Part shown: positions 43,912 through 52,183 of the stretch, one piece after another | How positions within the stretch are numbered: the first letter of the stretch is position 1 | Layout: every line of letters starts with the position of its first letter | Source: Pseudogemmobacter faecipullorum | Lineage (GTDB): Bacteria; Pseudomonadota; Alphaproteobacteria; Rhodobacterales; Rhodobacteraceae | NCBI RefSeq assembly: GCF_020539525.1 | Contig: NZ_JACDXX010000006.1 | Coordinates: 124,001-188,000, forward strand | DNA: 64,000 bases | Direction: 5' to 3' | Notes under the pieces: generated by a model | The model's input: only the letters and a program-made list of their open reading frames with translations | The model's database searches: none | Told to the model about the DNA's origin: nothing | Translations under genes and position numbers: made by a program

Positions 43912-45153
43912 ATGATTACGCGCAGAGTTTTTTCGCTGACCGCCGCCGGAGCCCTGCTTGCGGGCTGCGTGGGCGGCGGCACGCGGGGCGGCGCAGGTCT
44001 GTCCGGATCGCGTGAGACCGCCGCGCCACGCGCGGTGGCTAATCCGGGCTGGGACGCCTGGGTTGAGGGCTATAAGGCCCGCGCCACCGGGCGGGGCATT
44101 TCTTCGGCTACGGTGAACAGCGCCTTCCGCTCGGCCGGCTTCCTGCCCGATGTGATCGAGAAAGACCGCAATCAGACCGAGTTCAGACGCTCGCTCGAGG
44201 ATTACCTCTCGATCGCGGCCTCAGATGAGCGGATCTCGCTCGGGCGGCAGATGATGGCGCGCTATGGCGGGGTGCTGGCGCAGATCGAGGCCCGCTACGG
44301 GGTCGAGGGTCATGTGGTTGCCGCCTTCTGGGGGCTGGAAAGCTTCTTCGGCACCAGGCGCGGCAATGTGCCGGTGGTCTCGGCGCTCTCAACCCTGGCC
44401 TATGACGGGCGGCGCGGCGCTTTCTTTGAAGGCCAGCTCGACGGTGCTCTGCGCATCCTGCAATCGGGCGATACCACGCCCGAGCGGATGATCGGCTCCT
44501 GGGCGGGGGCGATGGGCCATACTCAGTTCATCCCGACCTCCTATCTGCAATATGCGGTGGATTTCACAGGCGACGGGCGGCGCGATATCTGGTCGGATGA
44601 TCCGACCGATGCTCTCGCCTCGACCGCGAATTATGTGAAGCGCACCGGCTGGCAGACCGGCCTGCCCTGGGGGATGGAGGTGGCGCTGCCTTCCGATTTC
44701 AACCCGGGCCTGCTCGGGCGCGGCAAGGGGAAATCGGCGGCGGAATGGTCGGCGCTCGGTGTCTCGCGCGCGGGCGGCGGCGGCGCGCTGGCCTCCGGTT
44801 CGATCATCGCTCCGGGCGGGGTGGGCACGCCCGCCTTCCTGCTGACGCAGAATTTCAACGTGATCCTGCGCTATAATAATGCCGAGAATTACGCCATCGG
44901 CATCGGCCATCTGGCCGACCGGCTGCGTGGCGGCGGGCCGGTGCGCGCCGCTTTCGGGCCGGATGCCAATGGGCTGACCAAGGCGCAGCGCCAGGAGCTG
45001 CAGTCGCGCCTGACCGCCCAGGGCTTTGACACCGGCGGCACCGATGGGGTGATCGGCCCGAAATCGCGCGAGGCGATCAGCGCCTTCCAGGCGCGGCGCG
45101 GCATGGCGGTGACGGGTGAGCCTTCGCCGGCGCTGCTGGCGGCTCTGCGCTGA
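43912..45153 (+). CDS. Lytic murein transglycosylase, MltB-like lipoprotein with peptidoglycan-binding domain
   Basis: A 413-aa lipoprotein: lipobox LLAGC (Cys about residue 19), then a MltB-type SLT domain with the catalytic Glu in FWGLESFFGTRRG and a MGHTQFIPTSYLQYAVDFTGDGRRDIW block. The C-terminal 70 residues form a peptidoglycan-binding domain (LTAQGFDTGGTDGVIGPKSREAISAFQARRGM). It cuts glycan strands with anhydromuramyl formation, products that AnmK in this window could recycle. Confidence 0.92.
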   Translation: MITRRVFSLTAAGALLAGCVGGGTRGGAGLSGSRETAAPRAVANPGWDAWVEGYKARATGRGISSATVNSAFRSAGFLPDVIEKDRNQTEFRRSLEDYLSIAASDERISLGRQMMARYGGVLAQIEARYGVEGHVVAAFWGLESFFGTRRGNVPVVSALSTLAYDGRRGAFFEGQLDGALRILQSGDTTPERMIGSWAGAMGHTQFIPTSYLQYAVDFTGDGRRDIWSDDPTDALASTANYVKRTGWQTGLPWGMEVALPSDFNPGLLGRGKGKSAAEWSALGVSRAGGGGALASGSIIAPGGVGTPAFLLTQNFNVILRYNNAENYAIGIGHLADRLRGGGPVRAAFGPDANGLTKAQRQELQSRLTAQGFDTGGTDGVIGPKSREAISAFQARRGMAVTGEPSPALLAALR

Positions 45154-45161
45154 GGCAACGG

Positions 45162-45188
45162 AAAAGGGGCGCTGCGGGCGCCCCTTTT
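45162..45188 (+). terminator. Intrinsic terminator after the transglycosylase gene
   Basis: AAAAGGGGCGC (45162-45172), short loop, GCGCCCCTTTT (45178-45188). Confidence 0.9.
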
Positions 45189-45207
45189 ATGTCAGGCCTT
45201 TCCTGAG

Positions 45208-45245
45208 TTTTTCAGGCCCTGACGATTTTTTCAGGCCCTGACGAT
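45208..45245. repeat. 19-bp tandem duplication at the ecsC stop codon
   Basis: TTTTTCAGGCCCTGACGAT occurs twice head to tail with a 19-bp period. The second copy contains the ecsC stop (TCA, 45231-45233 on the plus strand) and its last codons, so the stop codon has been duplicated. Confidence 0.75.
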
Positions 45246-46043
45246 CCTTGGCTGGCCCGCCGCATCGGCGAAATGCTCCAGCACCGGCGTGGCGCCATGG
45301 CTTTGTGACAGGCGCAAAAGCGCGAAGCGGATCGCGGCCAGTTCGCGGTAATAGCGCAGGAAGGCGGTATTGATCGCCGCGCCCGAAAGCGCGCCCAGCA
45401 CCGGCACCGCCTGGGCCGCCAGCTTTTGCCCGAGCGCGGTGGCCAGTTTCGGCGCGACGCTGGAGATCAGCCCGTGCAGAGCCGGGCCGGTCAGTGTGGC
45501 GCGGGCCGAGAATAAAGCCGTATTAACCCCGTCATCCGCCGCCATCGGCGAGCCCGAGCCAAAGGTGCGCAGAGCCTCGGCCATGATCCAGGGATCCTCG
45601 GGGTCAAAGCCCGCCTTCACCGCCTCGCGCCGGATCGCATGCAAAAGCACGGTGATGGTGAAGGGCAGTTCGGCAATCGCGCCGGGCAGACCCGCCGCCC
45701 CGCCGGCGAGGCCAGCGGTCAGCGCCGCCGCCGTGGTGCCGTAATCGCCGCTGCCGGGCAGGCGTCCGCCCTGGCGCGCCAGGCTGTATGAGCTTTCCAG
45801 CGCCCGGGCGGTGATCTCCTCGATCCGCTGCGTCATGGCTTTGGGCAGGGCGGGCAGCTGATGCTCGATCCTGCCGCCAAAGCGGGTCAGCAGCGTCATC
45901 ACCGGGCCATTTGCCTTTTTCCAGCGCAGCGCCAGCGCCCTGATCTCGGCCAGGGCCGGGGCAGGCAGCGGCATCGGAGGGGGGGCTGCGGTGCGGGCGG
46001 CAGGTGAGGCGCCGCCAGAAGCCTCATGATCTGATATGTTCAT
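45231..46043 (-). CDS. EcsC family protein
   Basis: A 270-aa protein with a Pro/Ala-rich N-terminus (residues 1-28) and an EcsC domain: ..SGDYGTTAAALTAGLAGGAAGLPGAIAELPFTITVLLHAI gives one or two membrane-associating helices, followed by ..QAVPVLGALSGAAINTAFLRYYRELA. EcsC proteins accompany an ABC transporter in Bacillus, but no such transporter is adjacent and the function here is unknown. The ribosome-binding site is weak. Confidence 0.8.
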   Translation of the reverse strand: MNISDHEASGGASPAARTAAPPPMPLPAPALAEIRALALRWKKANGPVMTLLTRFGGRIEHQLPALPKAMTQRIEEITARALESSYSLARQGGRLPGSGDYGTTAAALTAGLAGGAAGLPGAIAELPFTITVLLHAIRREAVKAGFDPEDPWIMAEALRTFGSGSPMAADDGVNTALFSARATLTGPALHGLISSVAPKLATALGQKLAAQAVPVLGALSGAAINTAFLRYYRELAAIRFALLRLSQSHGATPVLEHFADAAGQPRIVRA

Positions 46044-46130
46044 CGCTCAGATATGGGAAGGGAGGGCGCAGCTGCAAGGGGCGGCAGGGCAGCCGGGGCA
46101 GAGCCCTTCCCGCCTCTCTGCGCTGCAGGC

Positions 46131-46245
46131 GTAACCGGAGCGGGGCAACCGGAAGCGGGGTAGCCGGGGAGTGGCAGCCGGGGCGAGACAACCGGAGCGA
46201 GACAACCGGAGCGGGGCAACCGGAGCGAGGCAACCGGGGGGCGGG
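46131..46245. repeat. 14-bp minisatellite, about eight units
   Basis: Eight copies of a unit like CAACCGGAGCGRGG, with AACCGG (or AGCCGG) starting at 46133, 46147, 46162, 46176, 46190, 46204, 46218 and 46232, a period of 14 (once 15). The last five units are nearly identical. It lies between the ecsC start and the GNAT stop and abuts the latter. Confidence 0.85.
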
Positions 46246-46247
46246 CG

Positions 46248-46748
46248 TCAGGGCGCCGGATCGGCAGCGGCGCGGCTGACCCGGCCGCGGATGCCCTCCC
46301 AGGCGCCGGGTTTCAGCTCAAAGCCCAGCACCCGCTCGGGGTTGGTGGGCGGGGGCATTTCGACGCCCTCAAGCTTTTTAAAGCCAAAACGTCTGTAATA
46401 GGGCGCGTCACCGACCAGCAGCACCCGCTCCCAGCCGAGGCGTCGCGCCTCGACAAGGCTTTCATTGATCAAAAGCGCCCCCAGCCCCTCGCCCTGATGC
46501 GTCGGATGCACTGCAACCGGCCCGAGCAGCAGAATGCTGGCCTCGCCGACCAGGGCGGGCCAGTAGCGGATCACCCCGGCCAGCTGGCCTTCGCTGTCGC
46601 GCAGGCACAGACATAAAGGCGCGATCATCGGCACGCCATCGCGCAGCCGATATGAGGAAAGTGCAGTGCGGCCGGGCGCGAAGCAGAGGTCGTAAAGCGC
46701 CTCTACCTCCCACCAGTCGGCCTCGGTTTCTTCTGCAAGACTATACAC
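46248..46748 (-). CDS. GNAT family N-acetyltransferase
   Basis: A 166-aa acetyltransferase with the acetyl-CoA-binding motif VHPTHQGEGLGALLINESL and the YYRRFGF motif near the end, both typical of GNAT proteins. The substrate is unknown. The start is GTG 46748; GAGG lies 12 nt upstream, so the start is moderately certain. Confidence 0.85.
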   Translation of the reverse strand: MYSLAEETEADWWEVEALYDLCFAPGRTALSSYRLRDGVPMIAPLCLCLRDSEGQLAGVIRYWPALVGEASILLLGPVAVHPTHQGEGLGALLINESLVEARRLGWERVLLVGDAPYYRRFGFKKLEGVEMPPPTNPERVLGFELKPGAWEGIRGRVSRAAADPAP

Positions 46749-46828
46749 GTCCGGCCAGATCCTCAGACTTTGTCAAAGCTTTGCGGGAGGGGGCAGAATG
46801 CCGCCACCCTCCGGCGAAAAGCGGCGGC

Positions 46829-48091
46829 TCAGAGCGCGCGCCAGCCAATGTCCTTGCGGCAAAAGCCCTCGGGCCAGGCGATGCCACCGATCATCTGATA
46901 GGCCGCATCGCGGGCCTCGGCCAGGGTCGCACCGCGTGCGGTGACATTGAGCACCCGGCCGCCGCTGGCGGTGATCTGGCCGTCTTTCAGGCTGGTCCCG
47001 GCATGGAAGACCATATGGCAGCTGTCTTCGCTCAGCTGGTCGAGCCCGCCGATCACCGAGCCTTTGACATAGGCCCCGGGATAGCCCTGAGCTGCCATCA
47101 CCACGGTGATCGCATGATCATCGGCCCAGTTGGCCCGGGCCTGATCGAGGCGCCCCTCGGCGCAGGCCAGCAGCAGATCCAGCGCCTGGCCGCCGAGGCG
47201 CATCATCAGCACCTGGGTTTCTGGATCGCCGAAGCGGGCATTATATTCAACGAGGCGGGCGCGGCCATTCTCGATCATCAGCCCGGCATAGAGCACGCCC
47301 TGATAGGGGGTGCCGCGCCTGGCCATCTCGCGGATCGTCGGCAGGACGATCTCCTCAAGCGCCTGCTGCTGGATCGCGGGCGTCAGCACCGGGGCCGGGG
47401 AATAGGCGCCCATTCCGCCGGTATTCGGGCCGGTATCGCCCTCGCCGACGCGCTTATGATCCTGGGCGGTGCCAATGGGCAGCATATTCACCCCATCGGT
47501 CAGGATGAAGAAGCTGGCCTCTTCGCCTGCCATGAATTCCTCGATCACCACCTCGGCCCCGGCGGTGCCGAATTCACCGCCGAACATATCGTCAATGGCC
47601 CCGAGCGCCTCTTCCAGGGTCATAGCGACGATCACGCCTTTGCCGGCGGCCAGGCCATCGGCCTTGACCACAATCGGCGCGCCTTTTTCGCGGATATAGG
47701 CTCTGGCGGCATCGGCCTCGTTAAAGCGTGCCCAGGCAGCGGTCGGCGCGCCACAGGCGTCGCAGATCTCTTTGGTAAAGCCTTTCGACACTTCCAGCTG
47801 CGCCGCTTTGGCGCTGGGGCCGAAGGTCAGGATACCGGCGGCGCGGGTGGCATCGGCAACGCCGACCGAGAGCGGTGCCTCGGGGCCGATGACGACGAAA
47901 TCAATGGCATTGGCCTCGCAGAAGGCCACGACTTTGGCCGCGTCCATAATGTCGAGCGCCGCGGTTTCGGCAAGGCCCGCAATCCCGGCATTGCCCGGGG
48001 CGACGATCAGGCGGTCACATTTCGGATTCTGGCGCAGGGCCCAGGCCAGAGCATGTTCGCGTCCACCGCTGCCGAGAATAAGAATGTTCAT
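46829..48091 (-). CDS. purD: Phosphoribosylamine--glycine ligase
   Basis: A 420-aa ATP-grasp ligase making GAR in purine synthesis. NILILGSGGREHALAW at the N-terminus, APIVVKADGLAAGKGV, and the ATP-grasp metal site ARFGDPETQVLMMRL are diagnostic. GGAG precedes ATG 48091. It is the second purine gene of the window, about 7 kb from purL. Confidence 0.96.
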   Translation of the reverse strand: MNILILGSGGREHALAWALRQNPKCDRLIVAPGNAGIAGLAETAALDIMDAAKVVAFCEANAIDFVVIGPEAPLSVGVADATRAAGILTFGPSAKAAQLEVSKGFTKEICDACGAPTAAWARFNEADAARAYIREKGAPIVVKADGLAAGKGVIVAMTLEEALGAIDDMFGGEFGTAGAEVVIEEFMAGEEASFFILTDGVNMLPIGTAQDHKRVGEGDTGPNTGGMGAYSPAPVLTPAIQQQALEEIVLPTIREMARRGTPYQGVLYAGLMIENGRARLVEYNARFGDPETQVLMMRLGGQALDLLLACAEGRLDQARANWADDHAITVVMAAQGYPGAYVKGSVIGGLDQLSEDSCHMVFHAGTSLKDGQITASGGRVLNVTARGATLAEARDAAYQMIGGIAWPEGFCRKDIGWRAL

Positions 48092-48158
48092 CGTGCCGCT
48101 CCGTCCTTTGCCGTTTGAGCCGCCTGATAGAGGCCTCGCGCCCGGGTGGCAAGCGCGG

Positions 48159-48253
48159 AGGGGGCGCTGCCCCCGGCGCGCTTGCGCCTCCCCGGGGATA
48201 TTTCAGGACAGATGAAAAACCCCGGGAAAGTCATCTGTCCTGAAATATCCCCG
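48159..48253. repeat. Dispersed module copy 2, extended into a 23-bp perfect inverted repeat
   Basis: GGGGGCGCTGCCCCC and GGCGCG..GCGCC hairpins (48159-48187), then an arm at 48193-48215 (CGGGGATATTTCAGGACAGA...) whose exact reverse complement is at 48231-48253, with a 15-nt spacer. Two copies of the CGGGATATTT/GACAGATGA motif thus face each other. It lies in the divergent purD-mmcB gap. Confidence 0.85.
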
Positions 48254-48336
48254 CCGGAGGCCCCGGAGCATCCGGGAGGGGCTGGGCCGGGGCAGGGGAT
48301 CTGGACAAGTGTTTCTGATTTGTTCATGGTGAAGCA

Positions 48337-48813
48337 ATGGAAAATCCCGATCAGATCCCGGATGATATTCTGCCCGCGCTGGCGGGGCAGCGGCTGCAGC
48401 GCGGCGTGTCGCGGCTGTTGCGCAGCTTTGATTTTGCCGCGGTTGAGGAAATGCCGCTGGCCGGAAAACTGCGCGCCGATATCATGGCTTTGGGACCGAA
48501 GGGCGAGATCTGGATTGTCGAATGCAAATCCAGCCGGGCCGATTTCCGCGCCGATCGCAAATGGCAGGGATATACCGGATATTGCGACCGGTTTTTCTGG
48601 GCGGTGCCGGTGGATTTCCCGCGTGAGATCCTGCCAGAGGGGGCGGGGCTGATCCTTGCCGATGCTTTCGGCGGCGAGATTGCCGGGATGGCGGCCGAGA
48701 CGGCGCTGGCTCCGGCGCGGCGCAAGGCGGTGACGCGGCTCTTTGCCCGGGCCGCCGCTTTGCGGCTGCAGGCCCTGCGGGACCCGGGGCTTGCCCTGCG
48801 CAGCGGCGGCTGA
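48337..48813 (+). CDS. MmcB family DNA repair protein
   Basis: A 158-aa protein of the MmcB/DUF1052 family linked to mitomycin resistance in Caulobacter. The core LRADIMALGPKGEIWIVECKSSRADFRADRKWQGY has the D...ECK arrangement of PD-(D/E)xK nucleases. The C-terminus is a basic helix. It ends 3 bp before the convergent radical SAM gene. Confidence 0.82.
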   Translation: MENPDQIPDDILPALAGQRLQRGVSRLLRSFDFAAVEEMPLAGKLRADIMALGPKGEIWIVECKSSRADFRADRKWQGYTGYCDRFFWAVPVDFPREILPEGAGLILADAFGGEIAGMAAETALAPARRKAVTRLFARAAALRLQALRDPGLALRSGG

Positions 48814-48816
48814 GGC

Positions 48817-49989
48817 TCAGAACAGCCCGAGCTGATCGCCTTTGCTGAAAGGCACCGAGAACAGATCCGTGCGCAGCTGCAGCCGGGTCTCATTCAGCCC
48901 CAGCCGCTGCGTGGCAGTGCGGAACCGGTCGCGGATCAGCCGTGACCACAGCCCCTCGCCGCGAAATCTTTTGCCAAAGGCGGGGTCATAGTCTTTGCCG
49001 CCATGCAGATCGCCGAGCCGGGCCATGATCTTCGCGGCCCGCCCCGGAGCGCAGCGGCTGAGCCAGTCCTGAAACAAAGGCGAGACCTCGCGCGGCAGGC
49101 GCAACAGGATCCAGCTGGCATGTTCTGCCCCCGCCTCTTTTGCCGCGCCGAGCACTGCCTCGAGCTCATGATCGGTGAGGCCGGGGATCACCGGGGCCAG
49201 CATCAGCCGCACCGGAATGCCCGCCTCGCTCAGCCGCCGGATCATCTGCAGCCGCCGGGCCGGGGCCGGGGCGCGCGGCTCCATCCGCCGCGCCAGCCCG
49301 GCATCGAGCGTGGTGATGCTGATCCCGACCGATACCAGGCCCTTTGCCGCCATCGGCGCCAGCAGATCGATATCGCGCTCGATCAGCGTGCCGCGGCTGG
49401 TGATATCGAGCGGATGGTTAAAGGCGGCAAGCACCTGCAGCACTTCGCGCATCACCTGATATTTTGCCTCAACCGGCTGATAGGGGTCGGTATTGGTGCC
49501 GATGGCCATCGGCCCGGGCCGGTAGCTTTTTGCGCGCAGCTCACGGTCGAGCACCGCGCCGATGCCGGGGCGGGCCAGCAGCCTCGTCTCAAAATCCACC
49601 CCCGGCGAGAGATTGAGATAGGCATGGCTCGGCCGGGCATAACAATAGACGCAGCCATGTTCGCAGCCGCGGTAGGGATTGACCGAGCGGTCAAAGGGCA
49701 GATCGGGCGAGCTGTTGCGGCTGATCGCCGAACGCGGCTGTTCAAGCCGCACCTCGGTCTCAATCAGGCTATCCTCAACCGGCAGATCCCAGTCATCGGC
49801 AAAGGCCTCGCGCACCAGCCCCTCAAAGCGGCCGGTCTCATTGCTGGCAGCACCCCGGCCGCGCAGCCTGTCCCCCGCCATCAGCCCCGCACCGGGTGGC
49901 GAGACGGCGGGTGGCGAGAAGGCGGGCGGTGGCGCGGGTCGATGACTGAGCAGCGGCAGATCTGCGGGCGGGCCGGGGGAACGGGGCAT
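48817..49989 (-). CDS. PA0069-family radical SAM protein
   Basis: A 390-aa radical SAM enzyme. The [4Fe-4S] motif CEHGCVYC (CX3CX2C) is in NPYRGCEHGCVYCYARPSHAY, followed by TNTDPYQPVEAKY and ITTLDAGLARRMEPRAPAPARRL, typical of the SplB-like/PA0069 family. The N-terminal 35 residues are Pro-rich. The reaction is unknown. ATG 49989 follows AGGTGA by 5 nt. Confidence 0.88.
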   Translation of the reverse strand: MPRSPGPPADLPLLSHRPAPPPAFSPPAVSPPGAGLMAGDRLRGRGAASNETGRFEGLVREAFADDWDLPVEDSLIETEVRLEQPRSAISRNSSPDLPFDRSVNPYRGCEHGCVYCYARPSHAYLNLSPGVDFETRLLARPGIGAVLDRELRAKSYRPGPMAIGTNTDPYQPVEAKYQVMREVLQVLAAFNHPLDITSRGTLIERDIDLLAPMAAKGLVSVGISITTLDAGLARRMEPRAPAPARRLQMIRRLSEAGIPVRLMLAPVIPGLTDHELEAVLGAAKEAGAEHASWILLRLPREVSPLFQDWLSRCAPGRAAKIMARLGDLHGGKDYDPAFGKRFRGEGLWSRLIRDRFRTATQRLGLNETRLQLRTDLFSVPFSKGDQLGLF

Positions 49990-50163
49990 GTGATTCACCT
50001 GGAAGGAAGGTGAACAAATGTAGAACAATCTTCAGCCCGGGGGAAGGCTTTGCTGGCGGAAGTCGGCTTTCTCTCGGCGTATGTCGCAAACTGCCAAGGC
50101 GTCATGTCGGTTTCGGCTCATGCAGGGGATCAGGATTTTCCTTACGCCCATCCGGAGTGCGCC

Positions 50164-50862
50164 ATGGCTGATGACGATGAAATCATTCTCTCCGAACTTC
50201 CGGATGAAGAGCTGGTCCTGCAGATGCATGATGACCTTTACGACGGTCTGAAAGAAGAGATCGAGGAAGGCACGCGCATCCTGCTCGACCGCGGCTGGAC
50301 ACCCTATGATGTGCTGACCGGAGCGCTGGTCTCGGGGATGAAAATCGTCGGTGACGATTTCCGCGATGGCATTCTTTTCGTGCCGGAAGTGCTGCTCTCG
50401 GCCAATGCGATGAAAGCGGGGATGACCATCCTCAAGCCGCTGCTGGCCGAAACCGGCGCGCCGCGCATGGGCAAGATGGTGATCGGCACCGTGAAGGGTG
50501 ACATTCACGATATTGGCAAGAACCTCGTCGCGATGATGATGGAAGGCGCTGGTTTTGAGGTGGTCGATCTTGGCATCAATAATGCGGTCGAGAAATATCT
50601 CGAGGCGATTGCCACTGAGCAGCCCGATATTCTCGGCATGTCGGCACTGCTGACCACCACCATGCCCTATATGAAAGTCGTGATCGATACGATGAAGGAA
50701 AAGGGCCTGCGCGAGGATTACATCGTGCTGGTCGGCGGCGCACCGCTGAATGAGGAATTTGGCAAGGCTATCGGCGCCGATGCCTATTGCCGCGATGCCG
50801 CGGTTGCGGTGGAAACCGCGAAAACCCTGGTTGCGCGCAAGCATAATCAGCTGAGCGCCTGA
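50164..50862 (+). CDS. Corrinoid (B12-binding) protein of methyltransferase systems
   Basis: A 232-aa protein in the MtbC/MetH cobalamin-module family: an N-terminal helical cap domain (about residues 15-90) and a Rossmann B12-binding domain with DIHDIG (the DxHxxG cobalamin ligand motif) at about residues 117-122. It would shuttle methyl groups between a substrate-specific methyltransferase and tetrahydrofolate. No methyltransferase partner is adjacent, but DUF1638, a frequent companion, follows. GGAG lies 5 nt before ATG 50164. Confidence 0.88.
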   Translation: MADDDEIILSELPDEELVLQMHDDLYDGLKEEIEEGTRILLDRGWTPYDVLTGALVSGMKIVGDDFRDGILFVPEVLLSANAMKAGMTILKPLLAETGAPRMGKMVIGTVKGDIHDIGKNLVAMMMEGAGFEVVDLGINNAVEKYLEAIATEQPDILGMSALLTTTMPYMKVVIDTMKEKGLREDYIVLVGGAPLNEEFGKAIGADAYCRDAAVAVETAKTLVARKHNQLSA

Positions 50863-50916
50863 GCGGGCGTGTCGGGGCGGGGTGATCTGTCCCCGGCCTT
50901 TGCCACTCAGAGATCA

Positions 50917-50956
50917 GCCCCCGGCAGAGCGGAAAACCGTTGGCCGGGGGCTTTTT
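50917..50956 (+). terminator. Intrinsic terminator after the corrinoid gene
   Basis: GCCCCCGGC (50917-50925) pairs with GCCGGGGGC (50943-50951), followed by five T. It separates the corrinoid gene from the genes downstream. Confidence 0.88.
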
Positions 50957-51040
50957 CTGCGCAGCGCCCTGACAACACCACCCGCAGCACTTGCGGCTGA
51001 TCGCGAATCTTCCCAGATTAACCCTGTGGAGGGGTTATCT

Positions 51041-51196
51041 ATGCCTTTGACGTCCTTTCTTGGTCTGATCGCTCTGGTGATTTTTGCCGCCGCGCTGACG
51101 CTGGTTCTGGCCTTTAATGCCGGGGTGCCGCTGATCGCGCTGAGTTTTGCCGCCCTTGCCGGCAGCCTGATCATGGGCGCAAGGCAATGGCGCTGA
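51041..51196 (+). CDS. 51-aa small membrane protein
   Basis: A short frame with a very good ribosome-binding site (GGAGGGG, 51028-51034, 6 nt before ATG). The product has two hydrophobic stretches (LGLIALVIFAAALTLVLAF and LIALSFAALAGSLIMG) with a short turn between and a basic C-terminal ARQWR, so it is probably a helical hairpin in the inner membrane. I recognise no family. It lies after a terminator and before the DUF1638 gene. Confidence 0.6.
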   Translation: MPLTSFLGLIALVIFAAALTLVLAFNAGVPLIALSFAALAGSLIMGARQWR

Positions 51197-51257
51197 TCCT
51201 CATCTGATGCGCCGCGGCCGTGCCTCGCGCCTTGCTGGCCAGGATCAGGCGCCCCAT

Positions 51258-51947
51258 ATGGCAGGGCCTGCGGCGCGGGGCGATGGCCATCTGCAGCCCC
51301 GGGATACGGGCGCCGCGCTGCCATCAGATGACGTGCTGGCCCGGCAGGGACTGGCGGCCAGGGGCGAGGGCAGGGTGCTGCTGATCGCCTGCGGCGCGCT
51401 GGCGCGTGAGATCCTTGATCTGAAGCGGGTGAACGGCTGGGACCATCTCGATCTGCAATGCCTGCCGGCCAATCTGCATCTCTGGCCCGACCGCATCACC
51501 CTGGCGGTCGAGGCGGCGGTGCTGCAGCACCGGGCGGATTATGCGCAGATTTTCGTGGTCTATGCCGATTGCGGCACCGGCGGGCTGCTGGCTGTGAAAT
51601 GCGCCGAGCTGGGGGTGGAGATGGTCGAGGGGCCGCATTGCTATTCGTTTTTCGAGGGCAATGCCGGGTTCGCCGAACGGGCCGGGGCTGAGTATACCGC
51701 CTTTTATCTGACCGATTTTCTGGTGCGGCAGTTTGATGCTTTTGTCTGGAAACCCATGGGGTTAGACCGCCATCCTGAGCTGCGCGATATGCTGTTTGGC
51801 AATTATGACCGGCTGATCTACCAGGCCCAGACCGATGATCCGGCGCTCGATGCCAAGGCCGAAGCCTGCGCGGCGCGGCTGGGGCTGGCCTATGAGCGCC
51901 GCTTTACCGGCTATGGCGATCTGGCCCCGGCGCTGGCGCGGCTCTGA
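51258..51947 (+). CDS. DUF1638 domain-containing protein
   Basis: A 229-aa DUF1638 protein: GRVLLIACGALAREILDLKR, LDLQCLPANLHLWPDRI, FVVYADCGTGG and VEGPHCYSFFEGN. The family often occurs beside corrinoid proteins and methylamine/betaine-type methyltransferases; its activity is unknown to me. Start uncertain: ATG 51258 has AGGATCAGG upstream; ATG 51207 would add 17 residues without a ribosome-binding site. Its stop abuts the stop of the convergent RHH gene exactly. Confidence 0.82.
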   Translation: MAGPAARGDGHLQPRDTGAALPSDDVLARQGLAARGEGRVLLIACGALAREILDLKRVNGWDHLDLQCLPANLHLWPDRITLAVEAAVLQHRADYAQIFVVYADCGTGGLLAVKCAELGVEMVEGPHCYSFFEGNAGFAERAGAEYTAFYLTDFLVRQFDAFVWKPMGLDRHPELRDMLFGNYDRLIYQAQTDDPALDAKAEACAARLGLAYERRFTGYGDLAPALARL

Positions 51948-52178
51948 TCAGCCCTGCTGGCTGGCCTGTTGCTGATACCAGGCAAGGCAGAACAGCCGGA
52001 TGGCCGAGGCCAGACCCTGTTCGGACCGGCGCGCCTCGTCAATCTCAGAGGCAAGCGCATTGACCGAAAGGCCGCGCGTCCGCGCGATCCGGGTGAAGGC
52101 CTGCCAGAATTCATCCTCAAGCGTGACGCTGGTGCGGTGCCCCCTGAGGGTGAGGGAATGTTTGACCTGTACCGACAT
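51948..52178 (-). CDS. Ribbon-helix-helix domain protein (RHH_4)
   Basis: A 76-aa protein with the RHH pattern KHSLTLRGHRTSVTLEDEFWQAFTRIARTRGLSVNALASEID. Third gene of the fumC-DUF4169-RHH unit, which is conserved in Rhodobacteraceae. Probably a small DNA-binding regulator; the target is unknown. Confidence 0.82.
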   Translation of the reverse strand: MSVQVKHSLTLRGHRTSVTLEDEFWQAFTRIARTRGLSVNALASEIDEARRSEQGLASAIRLFCLAWYQQQASQQG

Positions 52179-52183
52179 GGCTC

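Noticed and set aside
49990-50163. Cobalamin riboswitch upstream of the corrinoid gene
   Set aside because: The 174-bp gap is too short and lacks a recognisable B12-box sequence.
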